From Emmonsiellopsis sp. PD_33 (taxonomy: Eukaryota > Ascomycota > Eurotiomycetes > Onygenales > Ajellomycetaceae), in contig JANTQF010000039.1 in the NCBI GenBank assembly GCA_032988165.1, forward strand, positions 62,001 to 126,000: a DNA stretch of 64,000 nt, in the 5' to 3' direction. The notes under the pieces were generated by a model. It was not told the origin of the DNA. It saw nothing but the letters and a program-made list of their open reading frames with translations, and did not search any database. Below are positions 21,094 through 31,180 of the stretch, one piece after another (within the stretch, counting starts at the first letter, position 1; each line of letters opens with the position of its first letter). The position numbers and the translations under genes were made by a program.

Positions 21094-22490
21094 ATGCGGT
21101 GTCTTCTCCCTCTCCGACGAAGACAGGTATTACGCTTTATTCAACCCCAGACATGTGTTTTTTCTCACCATCTCACTAACCGCTTTATCAGATTCTAAGT
21201 CACACCAATGCCCTGAAATATATAAACCGCTTGGAGTCGTACAATAGCTCCCATATTTCTCTAACTGCGCCGCTGGCTGGTCGGCGATCATTACACGCCA
21301 AAGCAACCGAATATCTCCAAGCACAGGACCCAGATTGGACTGAATCCCAACGCACCATTCGGGAATCAATTGCTAAGATATGCTCCAAATTCCCAGATGA
21401 ATATTGGCTAGAAGCAGACCAAACAAAGCGATACCCGCTGGACTTCCAAGCTGCTCTAGCTAAAGATGGCTGGCTGGGTATTTGTATGCCGAGCGAATAT
21501 GGCGGCTCTGAGCTGGGGATTTCAGAAGCTGCAGTGATGATGCAAACCATTTCCGAGTCCGGGGCCGGCATGTCTGGTGCATCTTCAGTGCACATGAACA
21601 TTTTTGGTCTCGAACCAGTCGTGAAGTTCGGCAATGCAGAACAGAAAGAACGCTTTCTAGTGCCCTTGATCCAAGGCCGGGAACGGGCTTGCTTCGGCGT
21701 CACGGAGCCAAATACAGGCCTAGATACCCTCAAGCTGAAATCCATGGCTACCCGAAACGGCGACCACTACATCCTCAAGGGCTCGAAGGTCTGGATATCC
21801 ACCGCCCAACACGCAGAAAAGATCCTGATCCTCGCCCGCACCACCCCGCTAGATAAAGTCACCAAACCCTCCCAAGGCCTATCCCTATTCTACACCGACC
21901 TCGACAGATCGCAAGTCGACGTAACTGAAATCCCCAAAATGGGCCGCGCGGCCGTCGACACCAACACGCTCTTCTTCGAGGACTGGAAAGTGCCCGTCGC
22001 CGATCTGATCGGCGAAGAAAACAACGGCTTCAAAATGATCATGCACGGCATGAACGCCGAGCGCATCCTGATCGCAGCCGAAGCGCTGGGCCTCGGCTTC
22101 GCCGCCCTCCGCCGCGCAGCGATATATGCCAACGAGCGACATGTCTTCGGTCGCCCGATCGGCCAGAACCAGGGCATCCAGCACCCGCTGGCTGATTCGT
22201 GGATGGGGCTGGAAGCGGCACGGCTGATGGTCTACCAGGCTGCGAGGATGTATGATGCCGGCTACGCGTCGGGGGAGTATGCGAATGCGGCCAAGTATCT
22301 GGCGGCGGAGGCGGCGTTTAAGGCGTGTGAGAGGGCGGTGATGACGCATGGGGGGATGGGGTATGCGAGGGAGTATCATGTTGAGAGGTATTTGAGAGAG
22401 TCGTTTATACCACGGATTGCGCCGGTTAGTCGGGAGATGGTTTGCAATTATATTGGGGAGAGGGTGCTTGGGTTGCCGAAGTCTTATTGA
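21094..22490 (+). CDS. Acyl-CoA dehydrogenase, bacterial-like subfamily, probably mitochondrial
   Basis: Two exons (21094-21126, 21192-22490) give 443 aa. The 33-nt first exon (MRCLLPLRRRQ) is needed because the large exon has no early in-frame ATG; its intron has donor GTATTA, branch CACTAAC and acceptor TATCAG. The N-terminus is basic and fits mitochondrial import. Flavoprotein signs include CFGVTEPNTGLD, GSKVWISTAQHA, NAERILIAAEALG, RHVFGRPIGQNQ and THGGMGYAREYHVERYLRE. The ending RIAPVSREM...VLGLPKSY matches bacterial acyl-CoA dehydrogenases that I recall next to CaiB-type transferases. The YEGT segment that carries the catalytic Glu in short/medium-chain enzymes is absent. The enzyme should make an alpha,beta double bond in the acyl-CoA formed by its divergent neighbour. 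Confidence 0.9.
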
Positions 22491-22812
22491 TTCATTTGCG
22501 AGGGTGGTTTAGTGTGAGCGGGAGTTTAGAAATGGCCCCTTTTTTGTCCGGAATCTTCGGCTCGTATAAGATCTGATTAAACGGAGAAAAAAGCAGAGAG
22601 TGGGAAATACCTATGCACCCGAAGTAAATAAACGAACGGGGTAAATAGTGATCTAATAACCACACCACAATTCAACGAAGATGCGTATAGATACACCTAA
22701 TGCACTTGAACAAACAATCCCTCCCTCCAGTCATAATATCATAAACATAATAACGCGAACAATTCTACCCACACCCACCCACCCACCCAGGTAGTTAACT
22801 AGATACCCCCTT
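22491..22812. other. Intergenic region between convergent genes
   Basis: About 320 bp that should contain the two facing 3' UTRs. It has a CACCC-rich tract at 22768-22790. Nothing else is seen. Confidence 0.5.
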
Positions 22813-23166
22813 TCAAGCCTCCTCAGGCCGCTGACCATAGACAACATATCTGCGCATCACATAAAATGTTAGCATCTAAACAAAAGCAAACCACTCCAAA
22901 AACGGGAAAGGGCCCAAAACATACAAATGGTAATACGCATGGATCGACGTATTCCTAAAATCCTTGCGAACCTCCACCAGATCCCTCTGCACCTGCTCCT
23001 GCGTCTGCCCGCCCTCACGCGTCAACAGGGCCATGGACCATGCTTCCATACCCTCCTCGCTCTGCAGCAGGTTCCAGGCGCCGAGTTCTTTCTGTATTGT
23101 TGGGAAGTAGTGTTAGCAGTAGTGTTAGCTGGACGTTGCTATCGTGGCGGGTAATAAACGGAGTCA

Positions 23167-23238
<72 letters not shown>

Positions 23239-24568
23239 ATAATCAACTCACCAGTCTCCGATCCTTCGGCCAGTTATTATGCGGAATGATAAACTTCCTC
23301 TCGGTAATATTCACGTAGCCGGCGTCTTGGAACCAGCCTTTCAACCCTAGGCCGGGGGAGGCGGTGCGGCCAACGGATTCAGCTGCGTTGAGGGTATCTC
23401 TGATATTTCTCGCCAGGGGGCTGTCTTCTTTTAGAGAGCCGTCGTCTGAAACGATGTTGTAGTCGGCGTCGTAACATTCGGTCCAGCCGCCGGGTTTTAG
23501 GGATCTAGAGGGATTGGTGTATTTTGTTATTATACTGAGTTTTTTTTTTTGTTTGTGCTACTTTTTGGAAATACTCAACTGGAAAGTCTGGCGGATGAGT
23601 CTTGGCCAGTCCTTAATGGCGCCGGCTAGATATCGGGAGTGGATGTAGTCGAATGGCTGCGGGTGGGCGAAATCTTCTTCGATATCGTCGACTTCGAATT
23701 TGACATTTGGAGGGACGCTGTTGTATATGATATTAGGTCCAGTCTGAGGGTTGGCTTATTGTCTAGTGGATTGTTTGTTCCTTACAAGCCTGGTTGGATT
23801 GGACTCAAATCGTTCCCAATCACCTATAGACTTGTATTAACCGGTTTACTCCTTTCGCATGGTTAGGACGAGGGAGGGGGCTTGACGTACTGTGGCGGAT
23901 GGAAACAAATCGCCTGCGGGTAGCAGAGTTAGACATGAGGCTATCTATATAATACAACGGATGGCAGTCGTCTTACCCATGTCGATAGCCCAGAGGCCAG
24001 TCCCAGTTCCAAGATCGAGAATCCTTTGCGGGTCTTTGCCAATTGGCGCGAGATATAGCCGGTCACCAAGGGCAAGGTTGAACATGCGGTGGCATATATC
24101 CAGTCTATCTTGCTCTTTTTCGTCGTTTGGCAAGGGGTATTCTTTACCATAGTAAAATGCTTGGTTAGTATGATAAATATGCATCAATGCTCCATGTGAA
24201 TGAAAGAAAGGGGTTACAGACTCCCTTCTTTGAAGCTATGGTAACGGCGCCCATTTTCAAAATGGAACTTCAAAACCGACGACGTCAAGGATGCAGTGGT
24301 GCTGCTTCTACAGATTCGAGTATATCAGCAATTGACCAAGACAATGCGTTAACAGGGTGGCATCAGATAGATATAACCCACGAATCCCCGAATGCAGAAT
24401 CAAGCTCGTCGTTTTGCTATTGAGGATACTTAATCAGCCGTGAGACACGGGAAACCAGCGAGATAACTATCCAATCCCTACCTGATCATCGACTTCGATG
24501 TTTCGTCCAGGGTTCGTGACATCTGCAGACGAATACCCCTGCGCTGGATCGTGGACGGCGGTAGCCAT
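22813..24568 (-). CDS. LaeA-like SAM-dependent methyltransferase
   Basis: An intron-rich gene from ATG 24568 (MATAVHDPAQGYSSADV) to TGA 22813, about 340 aa. The SAM-binding motif is ILDLGTGTGLWAIDMG, preceded by LDICHRMFNLALGDRLYLAP and followed by VKFEVDDIEEDFA, FDYIHSRYLAGAIKDW and LKPGGWTECYD. This is the order found in fungal TAM/LaeA-like methyltransferases. The C-terminus HLYVVYGQRPEEA is typical of that family. Secure introns include 23092-23251 (containing the (AGT)23 repeat) and 22850-22924. The junction after YHSFKEG (near 24230) uses a weak donor and is uncertain. LaeA itself is nuclear and regulates secondary metabolism, but most paralogues tailor metabolites or are uncharacterised, so regulation is only a possibility here. 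Confidence 0.85.
23168..23236 (+). repeat. (AGT)23 microsatellite inside an intron
   Basis: Sixty-nine bp of perfect AGT repeat lying within the 160-nt intron 23092-23251 of the methyltransferase gene. On the transcribed strand it reads ACT repeats just after the splice donor. Confidence 0.95.
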
Positions 24569-25260
24569 TGTTATTATTGCAGTGTATACCTCACAATCTT
24601 CAAAGGCTCGGTTATAAAATCAGAAATGTGATTGGCATGGGCGACGGTGCAGATTCCATGACATTTATATTCCAACCACGTCAATTCGAAGCCCCTTGTA
24701 CATACATACAGACGCCAGCCGGGATGGCTTGTCCATGTCAGGTCGTACAGATGGGTTAGCAAATCATGATACGACATCACGATCATGATGGAGGGTGAAA
24801 CTCGAATTGAACACCCTAAAAGAGACGAGCACGACGCCGGAATAGGAGATTTACATCCGAAGCGCATACAGCCATGTCCAACTCTAACGCAATCACACCT
24901 CGGCCTGCACAAAACGACATGGATGCGGCGAGAATCCTTGTCGGCGTCGGAAAACCTCCCGCGATCCTTATCCGTGAGCTAGCAGTGAGGGGCATGGAGC
25001 GGATAAATGCATAACTGGGGACGATCCGGGTTAGAGCTGTATAGCGGCGGAGTATGTTGAGTAGGGAGTTAATGCATGCTCAAATCTTCTAGATATCGAG
25101 GCAAAAGTTCAGTTTTCAAATTTCTGTCAGAAGCCAAGGTGGTCGAGATTGGAGTTCGATTGTTTTCTTTCCAATGGGATCTGAGCTAGTTGATTAAAGA
25201 GTCGAATGCTGCTACTTCGCATTATTCGTAGTCCTGGACATTCTGATAAAAGACAAGTAT
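24569..25260. other. Intergenic region
   Basis: About 690 bp upstream of the methyltransferase and downstream of the NmrA-like gene. I see no gene and no recognisable regulatory motif. Confidence 0.5.
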
Positions 25261-26315
25261 CTACTCAACCAAACCTTGGATCACAGCTTCCAGGCTCTCT
25301 TCCTTCAGCCCAAGCCTGTCATTCCACAGATTCTCCCGGAAGTCACAATATCCTTCCTTGGAATAACATGCTGCCCGGATTATATTCCGAACGGTTTCAT
25401 GGACGATCTCGCCCTGCTTGGCCTTGACCCTTTCTTCCGCAAGTTTCTCCTGGAGATCAACCTTTTGCACGTTCCACTTCGACCCTGTGGCGCTCTCCAG
25501 CGCAGCGAGAATGTCGTTTGCCGTCGCTGTGTATGAAGATATGTAGACGTACTGATTGGCAGTCTCGCTGGGATGCTCGAGGACAGCTACTGTGGCACGT
25601 CCGATCTGTGCGAGAGTGGACTGCGTAACGGGGACATCGCCTTCATCCCATATCACAGCGGTTCTGTTCGGGATATCATATTGCAAGAATCCATGTTTGA
25701 TGCCCTAGCCATTTATTCTGTTAGCACCACTCTCGATTTGCAGACGGAATGCACCCATCCTACTAAGTTTTGCGAAAAAGGTATATCTCACCCAATCAGC
25801 AAATGGTCCCGGAATCACCACCGTCCATGAGATCTTATCCTGCTGGGTCTCAAGATACTCCACGAGTTTCCGCTTTCCCGCCAACATCACGGCTATTTCT
25901 AACACTTTGGGGTTATTGGTATCGCTCCCGAATTCGCTCGGGATAAACCACTTCACACCGGCCGCGATGGCCGCATCCACAACCTTCCTTTGGTCGTCGA
26001 AACCTTCGGGGCCAACTATGCTCACCACAGCATCTTGGTCTGTGAAGTTGTTGGTAAGAGAGGCAAGGGAGAAATCCGACTTGACGACTTTTACTCCTGG
26101 AGGGTATGTTGCGGTGGAGGTTTCGCGTGCCAGGACAGTGACTTGGAAACTAGATTTGATAAACTCGGACAGGATGGATGGACCAAGATTGCCTCCGGCC
26201 TAGAAACGGGTACAGTGATCAGCTCAATCTTGGATCTATCTTGTCGGAATCAAAGTTGCAAATAGATGCCAGTACTCACTCCGATCAACGTCACAGACTC
26301 GATTTGGGATGTCAT
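25261..26315 (-). CDS. NmrA-like / isoflavone-reductase-like NAD(P)-binding protein
   Basis: Three exons (26280-26315, 25792-26199, 25261-25704) give 295 aa. The first junction restores the nucleotide-binding glycine motif VTLIGAGGNLGPSIL. Later segments VVSIVGPEGFDDQRKVVDAAIAAGVKWFIPSEFG and WTVVIPGPFADW are characteristic of the atypical short-chain (PCBER/NmrA) family. The residue order GAGGNLG fits NADPH binding. Members are either reductases of phenolics and other metabolites or redox sensors such as NmrA, and sequence alone does not separate these. It is transcribed in the same direction as the methyltransferase 690 bp away. Confidence 0.9.
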
Positions 26316-28674
26316 TGTGTTTGGTAGGAGAATAGGTGGACTGGGTTGCTCTGTTAATGCGGCATCAAGGTAGATCGATTAATAGAATGAAAAGACACGT
26401 TTATATAGTCCTCGATTGAGAAAGACTGGCTCGTCATTTATCTGTTGCTGGCCTCATAATTAACGCTGTGCTGTGTTCAGGGATCCCTAGTTCATTGGAC
26501 ACTACGGATGGACTTGCTCGCATCAGATGCTGGAACTCTTGTTCCGCTCGTTGGATCATCACGTAGTATCTGGGGAGTCCATGCTGAGAATCAGTGGGCA
26601 TGTATTTGTCAGATCATCGCCTGTTTCAATCATTTCAGATGGCTTCGGTCGTTTCATGAAGCATTGGATGCCTGCTGCTTGCGACGATGGCTGGTTCAAC
26701 GTTCTGGATGCCATGTCATGACATTTAGGCTAAGAGGAGGAACGTCGAATGCAAATATCCCAGGTGTTGGGTTATGCATCTCCCCTTCTGCTCTTGTTAA
26801 TGGCTCTCAAGTTGACAGGAGACATTGAAGCGCAGCAGCTGCAGATGGAAAAGTGAAAAGGGGTTCAGAAATACGGAGGCTCAGTACGGAGTAAAGTGAG
26901 CGCCAACATGACAGTTAACTTAAGAAACCAGACGCATCCAGCCAAACCAGCCCGAACCATTCGCTAATCTGGACAGGTTGGCTTGAGAATTGGAAGCAAT
27001 TCGCTGGGCTGGGAAGAATCGAAACGAACAGGAGCTGAATAGGGGGCTTCTGATGCGCTCCAGAGCTGCCACACGGCCTCAACTGGCGGCCCAACCGTGA
27101 GCACAGTGGGAAGAAGTCTCAATGATATCATATATCCATCTCGGCGTCTCTTGTCAGACTCCCGTCCTCCTCCCAGCCTCCACTCCAGGCCGTCCAGCGT
27201 CGAAAGATAAGCTATCAACAGCCCCTTTCGAGCCCAAAAGTGGGCGGCCCAAGCAGTCCAAGGGTGGGAGAATAGAAGAGTGATAATAAGGGTGGAGAAT
27301 CCCCCCAAGCTTGAACTCAGCCTTGGAAAGATTTGGGTTTGGATTACCCCAGGTCTCAGCCAAGCGAAGGGGTTGGGATGTAGATCAACGATCCTGACGG
27401 AGATGACAGCATCTCTGCCAGGGATTTGTGACATTCTACAGGCTCTTTTCGAGGCAAGCTGGATACGGAGGGAAATATTGAACCCGCAGCCTGATGAATA
27501 TCTCGTGGAGAGAATCTCCTCCATCAATCATTGTCTCGGGTGATGTCCAAGCCCTAACCAAGCCCTAACCCTAATTACTTGCAGTCCCCATCCCCATCTC
27601 CATGTCAGACTTCAGTAGTTGAGCCCGGGTGGGGGGTCCTCCACCGCAAATCAACGCTAGATGATAGGGAAACTTTGTATCTATCTCTCCTCCATCCGCC
27701 TCCGGAACTTGGACGAGGGTATCAGATAGCCAGGCAGCCGGTCCGGGATACAGACCTCGCTGGCCATCATTGTATTTGCAGAGGACCGCACCGACAGTAT
27801 GGGAGAGAAATCTGTTTAGTGAATTAGCCGGACATCGGCCTGCTTAGAATAACCCGCTGGACTGGTTGAGAATGGCTGGTTGGTAGCTAGTGATCCTTTA
27901 ATTATTAGATACTCCATCCCCAGGTTTTTAGTGACCATCTTGTCTGCTTCCCCCGCATGTTCTCCCTGTCCAGGCGTCCCTTGGGCCAATCGTAACCACA
28001 GTGGCAGCATTCTTTGCATGCGAAACCCTCCACTCTCCATCGAGTAGTAGTTGTGATATCTGCCGAAGCACTCCGGCGAGATCTCAGCCATGCGATTAGC
28101 TCCTGAAGCTGCAAATACGAATTACGAATCACTGCCAGCTCTCGTCCTCGGCGAAACGCCGCAATAGCTACGAGTTAATTCCTGCTACCTCGATGCTATT
28201 CCCGACGGTGCCTCTCGCTGCTCTTTAGCCTCGCCTCGTACACCCTGTTATTGGGCACCGCAGCACGAGAAGGAGACGCGAGGGAACGGGCTGGCAGTAG
28301 TTGGTTCAATATCCACTCCCATCTTCTGGGCACAGGGCGTTATCTCGCCGGCCACGATAACGGTTTGAACTTTGCCCCCCAAGTTCCAATTTCTCGTCCC
28401 GGCCGAAGCTGTATCACTCTCTCTCTGATCCTCGGACAACCTCCACCCTTCGCCATTCGCTTCTGCGGCTTCTGAAGCCCTGGCTGGCATACATATGTAA
28501 ATCATGTAGCGCGTTGTCGTCGCCGCTAAGGGTTCTCACTCCCTTCCGCCAGTTTCGCCTCAAAGCTCGATCTCCATCTCTCGCTCCCGCTCTCGCGCTT
28601 CTTGATTGCATGCTTGACCCCTTACCTTCGCTCAATAGCCAGTTCTCCCGCCCTTCAGCAGCATCGGCCGAGCA
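26316..28674. other. Gene-free stretch of 2.4 kb
   Basis: Lies between the divergent starts of the NmrA-like and MFS genes. It contains only short, motif-free reading frames on both strands and a CCCTAA-rich patch at 27551-27577. It may hold long promoters; no gene is supported. Confidence 0.5.
27551..27577 (-). repeat. Short telomere-like TTAGGG patch
   Basis: On the minus strand three degenerate TTAGGG units occur in 27 bp. The 13-mer GGTTAGGGCTTGG is shared with the patch at 52213-52270. Similar telo-box motifs occur in some fungal and plant promoters, so a telomeric origin is not implied. Confidence 0.6.
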
Positions 28675-30364
28675 ATGACTGCTCTGGAGGAGAAAGAGGC
28701 GCCGGCCGGCAGTCTGACGCCGTCGACGACGACCAAGCAGGATGGGCCGGGCAATGCCGTGGTCGAGATCGACCCGGTCAAAGCCGCCGCGCTCATGAAG
28801 AAGGTCGACCGGCATATTGTTCCTTTCCTCGTGCTGCTGTATCTCTTCAGCTTCTTGGATCGAGGTCGGTTTCCCTCATCTCATGCTGGTTGCTGGTGGC
28901 GAGGTGCAATTACAACGACCATACTGACAAGCTTCATATCTAGTGAACATCGGAAATGCGCGACTCTACGGCATGGAAGAGGACTTGGGCCTCACCGGTA
29001 ACCAGTTCCAGATCGCCGTCTCGATCTTGTTCATTCCCTACTGTGTAAGCATTATTCTCCTTCTGCTTCCCTTGCTCAGCGACTTTGCACCAGCATGCAC
29101 ACCTTTGCTCCGGCTCCAACAGCCCACCCCACGCCTTTAACTATATCACGGCACTAACTCTTCTCCATAGCTGCTAGAAGTCCCCTCCAACCTGGTTATC
29201 CGGAAATTTACGGCCTCACGATACATCGCCTCCATCACCGTAGCATGGGGAATCCTTGCCACCTTGACCGGTGTGTGCCAGAACTTCGCCGGCCTCATCG
29301 TCTGTCGCCTGCTCCTCGGATGCGTCGAGGCCGGTCTGTTCCCCGGCTTGGTTGCATATATGACACTGTTCTACGGAAAGCGAGAGCTGGCTCTGCGCGT
29401 TGGATACCTCTTCAGCGCCGCGGCGCTTGCTGGCGCGTGTGGCGGCCTGCTCGCCTACGGCCTTGGTTTCATGGACGGTGTCGGCGGCCAGAAGGGCTGG
29501 CGCTGGATTCTGATCATCGAGGGTCTTCCGTCGGTGATTCTTGGTGTCGTTACCTGGTTCGGTCTTGCGGACGATCCCGATACGGCCTACTATCTCAACG
29601 CTGAGGAAAAGGCACTCATGAAAGCCCGCCGCAGCCTGGAGATCGGACAGACTGACTCTGCCCAGCAATACCATCCTGCTGATGCGAAGGAGGGCGCAAA
29701 GGACTGGACTATCTGGCTCATGTGTCTCAGCCAGTTTGGCGTCGACACCGTCCTCTACGGATTCAGCACTTTCTTGCCCACTATCATCAAGGGGATTGGC
29801 AACTGGTCTGCGCCCCAGGTCCAGGCACTCACTATCCCTTGCTACGGCCTGGGCGCAATGAGTTACCTTATCGTCGCCTGGTTCAGCGACCGAATGCAGC
29901 GCCGTGCAATCTTCACCATTGTCTTCTGCGGCATCACCATCGTCGGCTATGGTGTTTTGATGTCCGACTCCGCCCCCGGCGTCCGTTATTTCGGCTGTTT
30001 CCTTGTTGCTATCGGACTATACGTCTGTGTCGGTCTGCCGCTTGCCTGGCTGCCGACTAATCTGCCGCGATTCGGCAAGAGAGCATTCGCAACCGGTCTC
30101 CAGCTCACGTTGGGCAATGTCAGCGGCGTCATGTCGCCGTTTTTGTACACCGCTACAGACGGACCTCGATACATCAAAGGCCATGCCGTCACCTTGGCGC
30201 TTGCTGGGTTCTCCGCGATGATCTATGGGTTTATGTGGTTCCATTACGCAAAGGTCAACAAGGCTCGGGCGGCTGGCAAGGAGGACCATAAGATTGAGGG
30301 TATGACGGAGGAAGATATTGCGGAAATGGGCGACCGGAATCCCAGGTTCAGGTACACAACGTGA
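28675..30364 (+). CDS. MFS transporter, Dal5/TNA1-type anion:cation symporter
   Basis: Three exons (28675-28864, 28944-29044, 29171-30364) give 494 aa. Splicing restores FSFLDRVNIGNARLYGM, the signature after the first membrane segment in this family, and the second junction joins ILFIPYC to LLEVPSNLV. Other signs are GLIVCRLLLGCVEAGLFPG and GWRWILIIEGLPSVILG. About 12 membrane segments with a cytosolic N-terminus of ~55 residues. The family imports nicotinate, pantothenate, allantoate, biotin precursors and other organic anions; the substrate here is unknown. It is tandem with the ABC pump gene downstream. Confidence 0.93.
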
Positions 30365-31180
30365 ACCGATGTGGTTTTTATATTCTTTCGTTTGTTTCTG
30401 CTATTTGGCCCTGGAGGATATCTGCCGTTTACTGTCATTTTCTACTAATGGCTCAAGTCGCCCTTTTCGCTTCTGTGTCGAATGTTTCTCGACTGCTTAT
30501 TTTCTTCGTTTTTGACTGCATATACTTCTAGTAGTGAGATGATATAGATATATCTACACTCTACTTATACATACGGGATGGACTTGTTTTATATTCGACT
30601 TCTTTTATATGATCTCTTATCGTCGTGATATCACCCCTTCGGACAGCAAAAAATCCAGGAGCATTACCCTGGTCTTGCTCTTTCCCATATTCCCTCCTTG
30701 CTGATTAACAAACATGTCCGGATTCGCCATTTTACTTCAACTCCGCGCTCTCATAAAACAAAGTTCTCGGCGTCGCCGCAACCGAAACCCTCTCCCCCAT
30801 CTCGACGCCGTTTACACCACGAATATCGATTAAAAACTGGTAAACCGGATCCATTGATCATAGACATCGGAAGCCCGACTCTCCGACATCCGATATTGAG
30901 GAGTGGTTCCTCGTCTGCTCATACTTGGTCTGGGTCGTTGTTTTGCGGTTATGACGTCAGGACGGCGGAGAGGAAATGTTGATTTGAAATAGATATCTGC
31001 GTAGAACAAACAGACAATAATTATTCATTCAGGGGGATTTCCATTGAAGGTCCCACTGGGTATAAATTGTCTGTGTATTACTCTACTCCCCTCCCGGGCG
31101 AACTATTGAGGAATGGAGAGCCGCAGAGAAATGGAATCTTCGTACGCACATCGATATAGTTCGATCAGTGAGCGGCAGCC
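30365..31180. other. Intergenic region and promoter of the ABC pump gene
   Basis: About 815 bp. A second ATG at 31113 opens a 103-codon frame that overlaps the ABC start region out of frame. It could act as an upstream reading frame but has no motif. Confidence 0.45.

Noticed and set aside
23040..23318. Frame with a long polyvaline run
   Set aside because: It is only the (AGT)23 microsatellite read in one frame, inside an intron of the methyltransferase gene.
26964..27527. 187-codon frame on the minus strand
   Set aside because: No conserved motif, no plausible splice extension, and a biased composition; the region is treated as intergenic.
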